Source: Trichomonas vaginalis G3
Taxonomy: Eukaryota; Parabasalia; Trichomonadida; Trichomonadidae
Direction: 5' to 3'
Length of the DNA: 64,000 nt
Assembly (NCBI RefSeq): GCF_026262505.1
Contig: NC_067203.1
Location: 24,967,411-25,031,410, forward strand
The translations under genes and the position numbers were made by a program. Below, one piece after another: positions 19,600 through 30,700 of the stretch (within the stretch, counting starts at the first letter, position 1; each line of letters starts with the position of its first letter). The notes under the pieces were generated by a model. That model did no database searches. It was not told the origin of the DNA and saw only the letters and a list, made by a program, of their open reading frames with translations.

Positions 19600-22593
19600 A
19601 TGCTGAAGGAATATCAGAATAATTTCTCTGAGTTATCTTCTGAATGTGATATCCAGTTTGAAAAGACATATTTTTGTTTTTTTCATTTATATTCTTTTTA
19701 TCACCTGGATCATTGCAAAACCAGAGATTTGAATTCAATTGCAATAATTGATAAAGGCAACATCGTGAGGTTAACAAATGCAACAAAATCTTTTTTTTTG
19801 GATTGTTTGAGACAATACAAATTTTTAACCTTATTTTCGTTTCAAAATTTTATGAACGATTTTTCATCGGATTATTCGATGAAAACTCGTCCTATCACAG
19901 CTGCCCCAACACATGTGAAGACCCCTAGACTATACACTAATCATTCGCGGAGAAATCCACAAAAAATTAACGTTGTTCAATCACTACCTAATTATTCAAT
20001 GCAGAAACCATTAAATCCTCAAGCAAACTTAGAATTTGCATTTAATAATTTCATTGACAACATCGGCAAGCTCGTCTCACATAATTATTGCGTTCAAAAT
20101 AGCAGAAACTCGTTATTGACATATACATCTGAAGCTCAACACTTATTTCCTGGCTTATTATCAACAGTGAATGGCGATAATATATCCGCTTTGCTTGTTT
20201 CTGGAACAGAAAATTTTCCGACAATACAAGGTCCTCTTCCGTTCTTAAAACTTTGGAAACCATATGCGAAATTATGCTGCGATTTACAGTTTTCTATTCC
20301 CGATATCATAAAACAAAGTATAACTCGAAATTTTGAAATAATAAGTACTTCATTAAGCCATATAAATAAAAATCAGAGCGCTCAAAGCGGAGGAAAGAAG
20401 AATGTTCAGCCTCTTATTCAGCAAAAAATCAGTTTACTTTCAGAATGTTATCTTTTTTTACAAAATCCAAGTGATACGGAGCAACTACAATCGATAACAT
20501 CGAAAATTAAATCATACTCGAAGATTTTAAACGATTGTTTCGTGAAAGAATTCAATGATTGCGGAATTTCTTCAAAAGATCTTGTTAGAATCAGACAAAA
20601 GGTATATACAGCGTGCAGTGATACTATATCCATCATCAATAGTATAATATTTATTAACATTGACATTAAAAATATGCTTAATTCACTTGATCGGTTCCAA
20701 GAAGCCTTATTAGTTGCATTAGACCACTCGGATGCATCACAATCAGCCATATATAGAAGACCAATGCTTCCAGAACTACCAGAAGAGCATATTCCCGAAC
20801 AAATTAATCTTGAAACAAATGAAGAAGAAGAAACAGAAGAACTTGACTTTAAATCATTTAATAATGCATATGAACTTATGGATTATGGTATAGATAACGC
20901 AAAAAAGCTGAAAAAATCGGAAATAATTTCGGAATTTTTAAAATACTTGAAAGAATTAGTTTCTCAAATGGATGATGACAATAAAAATACTATTAAGAGT
21001 CTGCAGAAGTCATTAAAAGACTTTGAATTGAAAAGCCAGACTGAATTATTAGTTTCTGAAAATAAAAGGAAAGAATTGATGAAAAAGATCGAAGAAATGA
21101 ACAATTTGCATTCAGATGATATCAAGAATCTCAGAAATATTATCTCTTCTTGTTATTCTTACTTCGAAAACCAAGATATTGATGAATCTGTTTTAAATTC
21201 TGAGCTTCACATGATGATATCTATGTCAATTAGCAAGTTTAACAACTCTATTGTGAACAAAGACCAAAGTATAATGAAAATTTTTGAAGATTTACTTGAA
21301 ATTCCTGAAAATATTGATATTTACTCTTATATGGTAAGTTTGAGACAAGAAATAAATAAAAAGATTGAAAATCTCAGTCAATCCAATGCTGAAAAGGAAG
21401 AAACAAAAAATAATCAAAATGAAGAGTTAAAACAAAAGATTTATGACTTGCAGAACGAATTTGATGAAAGAATTAAATCATTAACTTCAAAAATCTCTAA
21501 TTTATATCAGATTATCTCTGATAAATTCAAAGATTTCATAAATGTTCCGAAAACAGGTTCATTTTTTGAGGATTCTGTTGAAGCATGCGATCTAATGGTC
21601 CATACTCTGAAGAAAGAGAACGAAAGGAATGCAAAATGTGAGAAAATTCTCGGAGAAGTTCGAGATCGTTTAGCAAAATACCTCAAAATCGAAGTTCCGT
21701 CAGGTGATTTCGATAGTTCCTCGCTTAGATTAATAGAAATCCTAGAAAAGATGCAAAATCCTTTGCAATCTAAGCTAGAAAACTCAGATGCTTTAGTAAA
21801 TGCGCTAACAAAGGCACTTTTGCAGATAAAAGTCAAACTGAAACTTGGAGATACAACAGCAGAGCAACAATTGAAAGGTCATGTCCTCGCTGCTTCTATT
21901 TTAAAGGACGTTTCGACTTTTTCGGATAATGTCGACCTTTTGAAGAAGTCATTTCTAGCCTACAGGGATATAATTATTAAATATAACGATAAGGCTGCAC
22001 AATTTGTTGGTTTATCCATTGATAATGAACATTATCGAAATATGTCAGAACCGGATTTTGTTTCTTTTTCGCAACGATTGTGTAATGGCATGGTCCTTCA
22101 AGTAAAGCCAAAGGTTGATAAGTCTAAACTTACAAATGAAGGAATTAATAAGATATTTGAAGAAGTTTTCAAAAATGTCGAAATTTCCAACAAAACGCAG
22201 CCTATGGTTTATCTTCCAGAGCTATCAACATTAATAATGACCATGAATAACACGCTTTCTGCGTTAAAACCTTTTGCAGCAATTTTGAATGAAATTTTTT
22301 CGCAATTTGATTGCAAACTTAGAGCATTTTCGCCTGTATCGGCCCAATATAAGATGCTAAGGCAAAATGTAATGAAGATTCACGCAGCTCTTTCAGCAAT
22401 TGTGCCAAGCAAAATTAATTCACTTGTATTTTTAGTTTTATCCCGTTTTGTTGCATTGTTATCATCTCTATTGTCTGCATTGTCAACGCTCTCATTCGGT
22501 GAGTCGGATATTGATTCAAAAGAAGAAATTTTCAAAATTCAACAAGAAAATATTAAGTTGAACAATCTACTTAATGAGCATAACAATGTATAA
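19600..22593 (+). CDS. Large coiled-coil protein of unknown function
   Basis: Up to 997 residues. The first about 84 residues are rich in Phe, Tyr and Leu and look unlike the rest, so the true start may be the ATG at 19852 (MNDFSSDYSMKTRPITAAP) or at 19879. TTTCAAAATTTT directly precedes the 19852 ATG, like the leader of GPN1. The N-terminus is basic and Ser/Pro-rich. Residues about 420-690 are highly charged with heptad-like patterns (EKEETKNNQNEELKQKIYDLQNEFDERIK), a long coiled coil. The C-terminal third is helical and ends in another charged segment. No catalytic motif is visible. A cytoskeletal or centrosomal structural role is possible but not shown. Confidence 0.7.
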   Translation: MLKEYQNNFSELSSECDIQFEKTYFCFFHLYSFYHLDHCKTRDLNSIAIIDKGNIVRLTNATKSFFLDCLRQYKFLTLFSFQNFMNDFSSDYSMKTRPITAAPTHVKTPRLYTNHSRRNPQKINVVQSLPNYSMQKPLNPQANLEFAFNNFIDNIGKLVSHNYCVQNSRNSLLTYTSEAQHLFPGLLSTVNGDNISALLVSGTENFPTIQGPLPFLKLWKPYAKLCCDLQFSIPDIIKQSITRNFEIISTSLSHINKNQSAQSGGKKNVQPLIQQKISLLSECYLFLQNPSDTEQLQSITSKIKSYSKILNDCFVKEFNDCGISSKDLVRIRQKVYTACSDTISIINSIIFINIDIKNMLNSLDRFQEALLVALDHSDASQSAIYRRPMLPELPEEHIPEQINLETNEEEETEELDFKSFNNAYELMDYGIDNAKKLKKSEIISEFLKYLKELVSQMDDDNKNTIKSLQKSLKDFELKSQTELLVSENKRKELMKKIEEMNNLHSDDIKNLRNIISSCYSYFENQDIDESVLNSELHMMISMSISKFNNSIVNKDQSIMKIFEDLLEIPENIDIYSYMVSLRQEINKKIENLSQSNAEKEETKNNQNEELKQKIYDLQNEFDERIKSLTSKISNLYQIISDKFKDFINVPKTGSFFEDSVEACDLMVHTLKKENERNAKCEKILGEVRDRLAKYLKIEVPSGDFDSSSLRLIEILEKMQNPLQSKLENSDALVNALTKALLQIKVKLKLGDTTAEQQLKGHVLAASILKDVSTFSDNVDLLKKSFLAYRDIIIKYNDKAAQFVGLSIDNEHYRNMSEPDFVSFSQRLCNGMVLQVKPKVDKSKLTNEGINKIFEEVFKNVEISNKTQPMVYLPELSTLIMTMNNTLSALKPFAAILNEIFSQFDCKLRAFSPVSAQYKMLRQNVMKIHAALSAIVPSKINSLVFLVLSRFVALLSSLLSALSTLSFGESDIDSKEEIFKIQQENIKLNNLLNEHNNV

Positions 22594-22905
22594 TATAATA
22601 AAATGTTTGTATTGATTGAAAAAAATCTTTTTATAGTTTCACAACTCATTTAAAATATTTTGTGTTTTTTTCTCATACTAAACTTAATTAAATCAATGGA
22701 ATGGTCATCAATCTATATGTTTGATTGTTTATAAGTATGAGAAACATTGAAATTCATGTAGATGGCTGGAAATTAAATTTTATTTTCATTTTGATGTGCA
22801 TTTTCAATGTTTTAAAAAGATTTAATAGCAATATCCCTCTGCTCCGAGAGAAACACCCTAATTATTTAAAATCTTTTAAATTCAAAAAGTGTCGTATTTT
22901 AAAAA
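22594..22905. other. Intergenic, no supported gene
   Basis: AT-rich spacer between the coiled-coil gene and the ankyrin pseudogene. A 65-codon open frame (22725-22922) has no recognisable features. Confidence 0.4.
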
Positions 22906-24205
22906 TTGATGAGCGATTGTAAATTTGTTGTCAACTCTCAATATTGCCATAATTCATCTTTATCAAAATATGGAATAGAGTTATATTTTATCAATGGAAA
23001 TCGATTTGTTACAACTCAGTCTCATGCAGCTGTCGTCAGTGAAGCAGTCAGAGACATATTAATCACAGATGAAAGTTTTATTTCTCAAGATTCCTTAAAG
23101 AAGGTTTTGTTGATGAAAAAGTTGACATCTTTACAAGCGAAATTCTTTACGAAATTGGATTTTTCATAAAGAACAACGATTTCATTGAACAATACAAAAA
23201 CATGTTTGCGTCGACAAATATAACACGAGAAATTCTCAATTCATTTGTTGCATACAGTCTGAAAACACATAATTTCTATAAGACATCTTCATTCATCGCA
23301 TCTCAATTATCTTCTCTTGGAACTTCTTATATTTCTGATATGATATATTCCGTTGTTGAAAACAAAAAAGAATTTTTATCTCAAAATGTAGAAGAAATCC
23401 TGTTAGATTTTGATATTTCAATATTGAGAAATCCTTCACTTAAAATTGAAAGTGAAGATGATTTATGTAACTTTGATATTTAATTTTGCAAATCTTCGAC
23501 ATGTTCATTAAAATCTTCTATAATTGATAAACTAATCAAATATATCAAATTTGAATTCTGCACAAATGATGCTGTTTCTACATTTATGAGCTATTACTCA
23601 TCATTAATTAATGCTCCAACTGAGGAAATACAAGATGTTAATGAAACTTTCGTTCAATTATTCAACCAAATAATATCTTCACAAGCGGCAGGCTCCTTAT
23701 CAACGAAAAGCAATATTCAATATATTGATAAATATTTATCTAAATAATAATGAGATATATAAATTATTTGAAAAATGTAGCAAAGAAAGGGACGATGAAG
23801 TTCAACGAGGCCTCCATCAACTCTCTACTCAATTGAGAGAACCTGTTATTTTTATTGCAGCAATGAAAAATAATCTATTACTTGTTCAAGATCTCATTTC
23901 TTGTGGAGTTAATCCTTCGGTTCCAATGCATTCCAAGTTTACTCTTTTACACTATTGTTCCATGTATAATTCTATTGAAGTTGCAGAATACCTTGTGACA
24001 CTTAAGGGTGTTGATTTAAATGCAAAAAAATGTAATTGAAGTACTCCTCTTGATCAAGCACTTTCATATGGAAACAGTAAAATCGTTGATATTATTTCAA
24101 AATGTAAAAATTGTGAATTGATTCATCGCTCAACATCAGAAGGTAATCTTCAAATAATAAGATGGATAGATATTGAAGATTTCTTTTACTCTGATGAAAA
24201 ATGAT
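22906..24205 (+). pseudogene. Decayed ankyrin-family gene
   Basis: Three open pieces in different frames (22906-23169, 23202-23483, 23725-24039), plus a continuation past a stop near 24040, read as one gene. The first piece resembles the N-terminal region of trichomonad ankyrin proteins (SKYGIELYFINGNRFVTTQ). The third piece and its continuation contain ankyrin-like units (FTLLHYCSMYNSIEVAEYLV, STPLDQALSYGNSKIVDIIS). At least two frameshifts and an in-frame stop break it. Part of it is duplicated at 10550-10616. Confidence 0.75.
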
Positions 24206-24755
24206 GAATGAATTTCAACATGGAGTAATTGAGTGACGTTAGATATTATGCAGGAAAATATTACCACCCTTAATGATAAAATGCTGATTGCTCTCACATT
24301 CATAAAAAGAGTAGAAAGATTTCTTTGATTCAACCATTAAATATGAAATATATGAAACCAAGAAAGAAAAACTTGAGGTTTATACAAAGAAAAAAGTTAA
24401 AAGTTTCTTGATCAAATTGCTCATGGATCCTTAATGCTAAAACAAATGCCTTCTCAATTTTGAGAGAGCTCTCAATTTATGTGAATTTTTAGGTGCTTCT
24501 AACTTGTTATCTAAAAAGATTTATAAGAAATTTCCTATAGCATTATGTGCCTATATGGGCATTTATATAATAATTAGTGTAATTACACTGAAAGTAAGTC
24601 CATTTCTAAAATTTACTCCAGAAATAAATAAAAATATAAAAATTATCAATATTTATTGATATACCATTTTTATTTTTGATCATCCCTGATCTTTCAGATC
24701 TCAAATTTTTGAAGAATTTCAAAATTTGAATTAGGGAGATCAGAATTAATATTTT
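24206..24755. other. Intergenic, promoter region of the BEACH gene
   Basis: No supported gene. Fragments near 24300-24500 could be further ankyrin decay but are not clear. The sequence before 24756 contains GATCAGAATTAATATTTT, with an initiator-like TCAGAATT about 15 nt upstream of the ATG. Confidence 0.4.
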
Positions 24756-27700
24756 ATGGAGAATATCACCAATTCCTACCGTTTTGAAAATCACCCGATT
24801 ATCCAAACATTAAAACTTCAAGTCCCAGCAGGAATTGATGAAGATTCTCTTCCATTTGATTTATTAACTTTTTCATCAAAGAAAATAATTGACGAAAATC
24901 GACTCATTTCCCTATATAATCAAATTACTAGTGGTGAAAAACTCACCCAATGTCTTTCAATCTTTGAAATCGATTTTATTTTCAATTATTCTTGTTTAAA
25001 TCGAATAATTACAGCAAAAGAACATAACGAAATGGAATATTATTATATACTTCACAGTGCAGTCTGCTTCTGTGTAGGATATTCAAGGAATATTGATCCA
25101 GAAGATGTATATTTAATATTAAACGCGCTTTTTCTTATTAAATCTCATCCATATCATGAAATATCGATTTATATGGTATCTTATATTCTATTTACGATCT
25201 CAGCTGATATACAAAGATTTGATTTACTCAAAATTCTGGATATTGTAAGAAATATTTTAAATTGCGAAATTGAAATTCCACGGACAATTACATCTTCTAT
25301 AATATTCTTAATATACGCACTAGGAACTCGCGGTCCAATAGATTCAAAATCAGAGACTTTATTTTTGTTCTTATCCGAGCTAAATTGTTACTCAAACTAC
25401 TCGATTTCCGAAACTCAAGCGATATCTCTCTATGACAGGTGCTATTACGGCCTTTGTTCCTTAAATATAAATTGTATGACTTTCATGTACAACTTTATTA
25501 CGAAAGTTCCATGGTCTGTTGCAGAGCTTTACTTCTCTAAGATCGGTTATCTACTTGCAAACTTCCTACATCAGAAAGATCAAAAATATTTGAGGAATAT
25601 TATTCCAATTTTGGACGATGAATTAAGCTACATACCACAAATTGCACTTGATCTTGATAAGAGTAGTTCTCAAGATGGTTTTGCCTTAGAAGCCCATCAG
25701 CAAAACAATTATCAGTTAATAACTTCAATTTCTTTTTCGAGTTTCAGTGAAATTCCAAGTGAAAAGTTGATCCCATGCTTTGACATACAAGGTTCAGAAG
25801 ATTTGGCTACATTTCATCGTTCAAAAATTAATCCGAAGAAATTACCTGATTGTTTTCGATTGAATAGCAGTTTAAACTCAATGATATTCAATAAATTCCA
25901 TGAATTCAGTCCTTATTCTAATAAATATGACAAATTAGAAATGAAACCAAAAACTGAACTGGAAAATCTTGATAAATTCGATGAAACGGCAAAAATAATA
26001 AGTAACCACGTCCAATGCTTAGTGAAATTATCTAGAAATTATCCAAGAGCGAAATTATCAATTTATCGATCTTTTATTAAGGTTTTGAAGTCGAAATTTG
26101 ACTACGATTTAGCATTTTCTGCTGTTTTATTCTTAACACTGCAATCAGAGATCACAGATTTCAAAGAATTGACTGAAATAATATATCCAAAACTTTTTAC
26201 CCCGAATTGCACAATATATGACTATCCGAATGGATATTTCCCTCTTATACAGCTTAGATATATGTATTTTTCGCTGTTACTCAAATGGGGAAATTTGGAT
26301 TTTTTATCTTTCCTAGATCCAATGAAAACAACTCCACTTCTACTATCAGAGCTTGTCTTATATATCATCCACCAGCTCGATAAGAATGAAGTGAAGCTAC
26401 AACTTTTTATTCAAATTATTGATTTTATTATTAACGCATATCCCTCATTTTACAACGAATTCCAACAGAACCAGACCTCTAGAGAGCTCGTTACTGTATC
26501 CCGATCCATTTTCCAACTAGTTTTGAAGTTATTAATCACTAATTTTGATTTGTCGATCACTTTTCTAGAGAAAGACTACTTTATATCATTCATTTTAGCC
26601 TTGCACTTTGATGAGAACATCAGGAAAGAGGTCATTCACTACGTAATTCCCATCTGGGCCAATGTTTCTCGCACATCAATTTTAAATTTCTTGTTACTCG
26701 CACTAGGATCATATGATAACGAGCGAGATGTTGATACAGAAGACTATTTCAAGATGATCACTGACTGTTTGAACGCTGCAATCACTATTATTGATGTAAG
26801 AAACGAATCTCCGAAAGAATACTCAGTTTTGATTGAGAAAATCAGTATTTTACTGGCATCAAACACGACATATGATGTTGATGTTAACTTGGCATTGTCT
26901 GTTATGAAGTTTTTAACTTTAATTTCGAAGTATTCGACACTTTCTGTTTCGGAAAGACAAGTTTTCCTCAATTTCCTCAAGAAAATCACTCCTGGACCGA
27001 GAGATGACGAGTTATTTGATTGCCACGTTGATCTAATCATTGGACAAATCAACCACAACCACTTGGAAATAACTCAACACAAATATCTCTACAACTTTTA
27101 CTCTTTGTTCGGTCTGAGAGCAATTGACTTCTTGGAAAAGACATTTTTGATCTCTCCTATAAACAGATTGATGTGTCACCTCGGTCAGATCGATATAAGA
27201 ATACTCGAGGAATTCGAAGAAATTGATGACCAGGAAATTAATGAAATTGATCAGCCAATTGTTGTTAAAAATTTGTCAGAAAATCAAAGTTTACAAAATG
27301 TCAAATTGTCAGAAAATCAAAGTTTACAAAATGTCAAATTGTCAGAAAATCAAAGTTTACAAAATGTCAAATTGTCAGAAAATCAAAGTTTACAAAATGT
27401 CAAATTGTCAGAAAATCAAAGTTTACAAAATGTCAAATTGTCAGAAAATCAAAGTTTACAAAATGTCAAATTGTCAGAAAATTTGCAAAAAATACCAAAT
27501 GATGGAAATCAAAAATCTTCAAATGAAAAAGATTTAACAACAGAAGAAAATTTGACAAATTTAAATTTACAAAATTCTGATGTAAACAAGAATTTGTCAG
27601 AAAATCAAAACTCTTCATTATCTAATGAAGAAAAAGAACATCCAAATGAAAAAATGAATGAAGCTCTAGATGAAACAAGTTCTGATAAAATTTTGTCAGA

Positions 27701-30700
27701 AAATGTCAAAAATAACGAAAATTTGACAGAAAATAAAGAAAATTCGAATTCTGAAGAAAAATTGTCAAATAATGTCAAAAATCATGGAAACTTGACAGAA
27801 AATGTCAAAAATGATGAAAATTTGTCAAATGATGTCAAAAATGATAAAATTTTGATGGAAGACAAAGGGAATCAGAAAGTTAAAGATCATAAAACAAGAA
27901 GTGAAGTTTCATTTGTTTGTAAAACGGAAGAACCAAAGAAACAACTGAAGAAGTTGGAAAACTTTTTCATAAGTATTGCTAAAGTTGCATCAAACATCAG
28001 AGTTGTCTACAAACTGATATCATTAATGAGCAGAAAACACTTAAAGATGTGCATGCGAATAATCATCCAGTGTTTGCTCTACAAACTACAATATCCTGTT
28101 GCATCAATTCCTTTCTATAATAACACGAATCTTATAAACATTTCTAAATATGATGAAGGACAAAACAACATAAATCTCTGTTTGTGGTTTTTGTACACAA
28201 TAAATTCGGAGAAAACAAATTTATTTAGAAGTGATTTGTATGATGTTTATTTAGAAATATACATGGACAAAAACAAAATTGAAGTGATTTCAAATAAAGA
28301 AGGAGTAATTTCTTATTTCGAACAGACCTTTTCAAATTTGAGACCAAATGTTTGGTCTATGATTATTTTCTCTTTTCTTCCGAGACAATTAACTATTTAT
28401 TGTGCGAAAGAAAAGGTAACATTCCCTATTTCTTTGGATGTAAGATACACTGATGAAATGACAATTGGTTTTATGTCTCAGAAACCTTTGATTTCTCCTT
28501 TTTATCTCGGACCAATTAATTTGAGCTACGACGAAATTTCCCAGAAAGATATAATTGAAATGGAAGAATACGGACCAAGAAGTCACAACATAAACAACAA
28601 CATTTTGTCTGTGAATATAGATGTTTCTGAAGACCACATTTGTTTGCAGAAAAATGGAAAACCAAATGTGAAATTGTCACTCAACAAAATGCCTGGTTAT
28701 TTGAATTTCGCTGATGCTTTGATTAGATTCTTCACTGCAAATGTTTTGATTCCTTTGTTCAAGAAAATAAATGACTTCAAAATGAAGAAAAAAGTTAAGA
28801 ACGTCAGAAGTATTTTCTTTACTGAAAACAAAAATATAAATGAGAAAAAATTAGGAAAAATAGATGTTGATAAAAATTCATATGAAAAATGTTTAGAGAA
28901 TAACAAAAATCTAAATGAAAATGAATCTAAAGGAAAGGAAAATTTAGATGGAATAAAATCAGAAGAAAGCAAAAATTTGGAAGAAAATGAATCAGGAAAA
29001 TTCAAAAACTTAAACGAAAAAGTATCTGATGAAACTAATTCTAATGAAAATAATAATTTAGATGAAATTAATCCAAATGAAAAAGAAAAAATATTTGAAA
29101 CTAAATCTAATGAAAAAGAAAAATTAGATGAAAATAAAACAATTGAAGAAATGAAATCTGATATTGTTAAAAATTTCGAAGAAAATGGAAATAAATTTAC
29201 AGATGTCACAAAGAACTTTAATGACAATTATGATTATCAGATACAAAAGAGAACAGAGATTTTGATTGAAGTTATTGATGTTTTCAAGTCTCTTTTTTAT
29301 GTCAGTCCTTCGAGTGAAGTTTTGTTTTACGAAGAAAATGGTTGGGTATTAATTTCTTATTTAATGAGACAGATGAATCCAGAGTTCCTCGACTTCAATG
29401 TCTATTTGAGGTTCTGTGACATATTAAATCAAAGCCAAAATGTTAATTTCAAACATGATTTGATAAAACACATTTTAGTGAATCCTTTGATTTGGATTTA
29501 CACTAGAACAGAAGTTGCTTTGGTTGTAACACATCATTGGTTTAATTCTTTATTCCCTAACTTGAATTTCCCTGTTTCTTTCACTCATTTTCTCGGAATC
29601 TTTTTAGGATCAATTTGGAAATGCAAAGAAAATGAAATTGAAGCTTTGGATTCAATCAGAGATCAAAGTGTCAAAACATTGGTTTCTGTTGCAGAAATCT
29701 CTTTCGATATAAAAGATTTCGATGCATTAATGAATACAATAGTAACTGCTAATGATAAATCAATCATTATATCAATGATTGAACTGTTACAAAATTTAAC
29801 TTTGTCTCCAAAACAAATTTTAATGAAAATTTCTCAAAAAAGTGACAGAAATAACAAATCCATTGAAAAAGTAACAACTTTATTTAAATTATATGATGAA
29901 GAGATATCATTAGCTATATTTAGATTGTTAAGTATTCTTCAAACAAGTCATATTTTCAAGACTTCTCTTTTTGTTTATCAATTGGAATCTTTTAATTATC
30001 ATTACGCAAATCATGAATATTCTTCGGCTTTTTTGGACCAAATCTATAATTTAAAGGATTTGCAACCTGATTTCATCCAAGTTTGTTTTGGTTTGATTTA
30101 TTACAACAAAAATTTGACAAAACACTTTTTATCTTATTTGGAACCAAATTCTTGTTTTGCTCTGTCAAAAGCTTGGAGTTTTTGGCCAATTTTGGCTGCT
30201 GTTAATTGTGAGAAACCAGAAGAATCACAGAAGATATTCGAGTTCGTTCTAAATTGTACAAATAAGGACTGGGAATGTGGTTTTCTCATCACAATGATAA
30301 TTTCTTCTTCGAATACTTTTATTCGACAATTTTTGACAATTGCTGCTCAAAAAATCAGATTGTTGCCAAGATTTTTCTCCGAAGACATGATATCTAATTT
30401 ACTGAATTTGTGTATGTTCTATATTTTGTTTAGACCTATGCCTTACACGAACTATTTCTTCAACAGAATTTGTGGAATAGAAAATGAAATTTTTGACAAA
30501 AACCAAGATTTTGTTTCTTTGTTAGAACTTTCACAAAAACCAAAAGAATACACTTATGGACTGAATTTCGATATCGACAGAGGAAACTGGGAAGATGTTG
30601 ATTTAAGTCTTGCTTGCCTTGAAATTATAACTTGTATTCCTTCGCAGAATTTCAATGATCTTGGCAGTTTATTTGCCAGTTTTATTTTAGCAGAAAAAAA

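Noticed and set aside
19600..19851. First 84 codons of the coiled-coil ORF as certain coding sequence
   Set aside because: I kept them as possible only. Their composition differs from the rest, and a better leader precedes the ATG at 19852, so they may be 5' UTR.
27223..27537. Open frame and CRISPR-like array of 33-bp direct repeats
   Set aside because: The repeats are adjacent without spacers and lie in frame within the BEACH gene. This is a coding minisatellite in a eukaryote, not CRISPR.
28697..29227. 176-codon antisense frame rich in Ser, Phe and Leu
   Set aside because: It is the shadow of the Asn/Glu/Lys-rich linker of the BEACH protein on the opposite strand.
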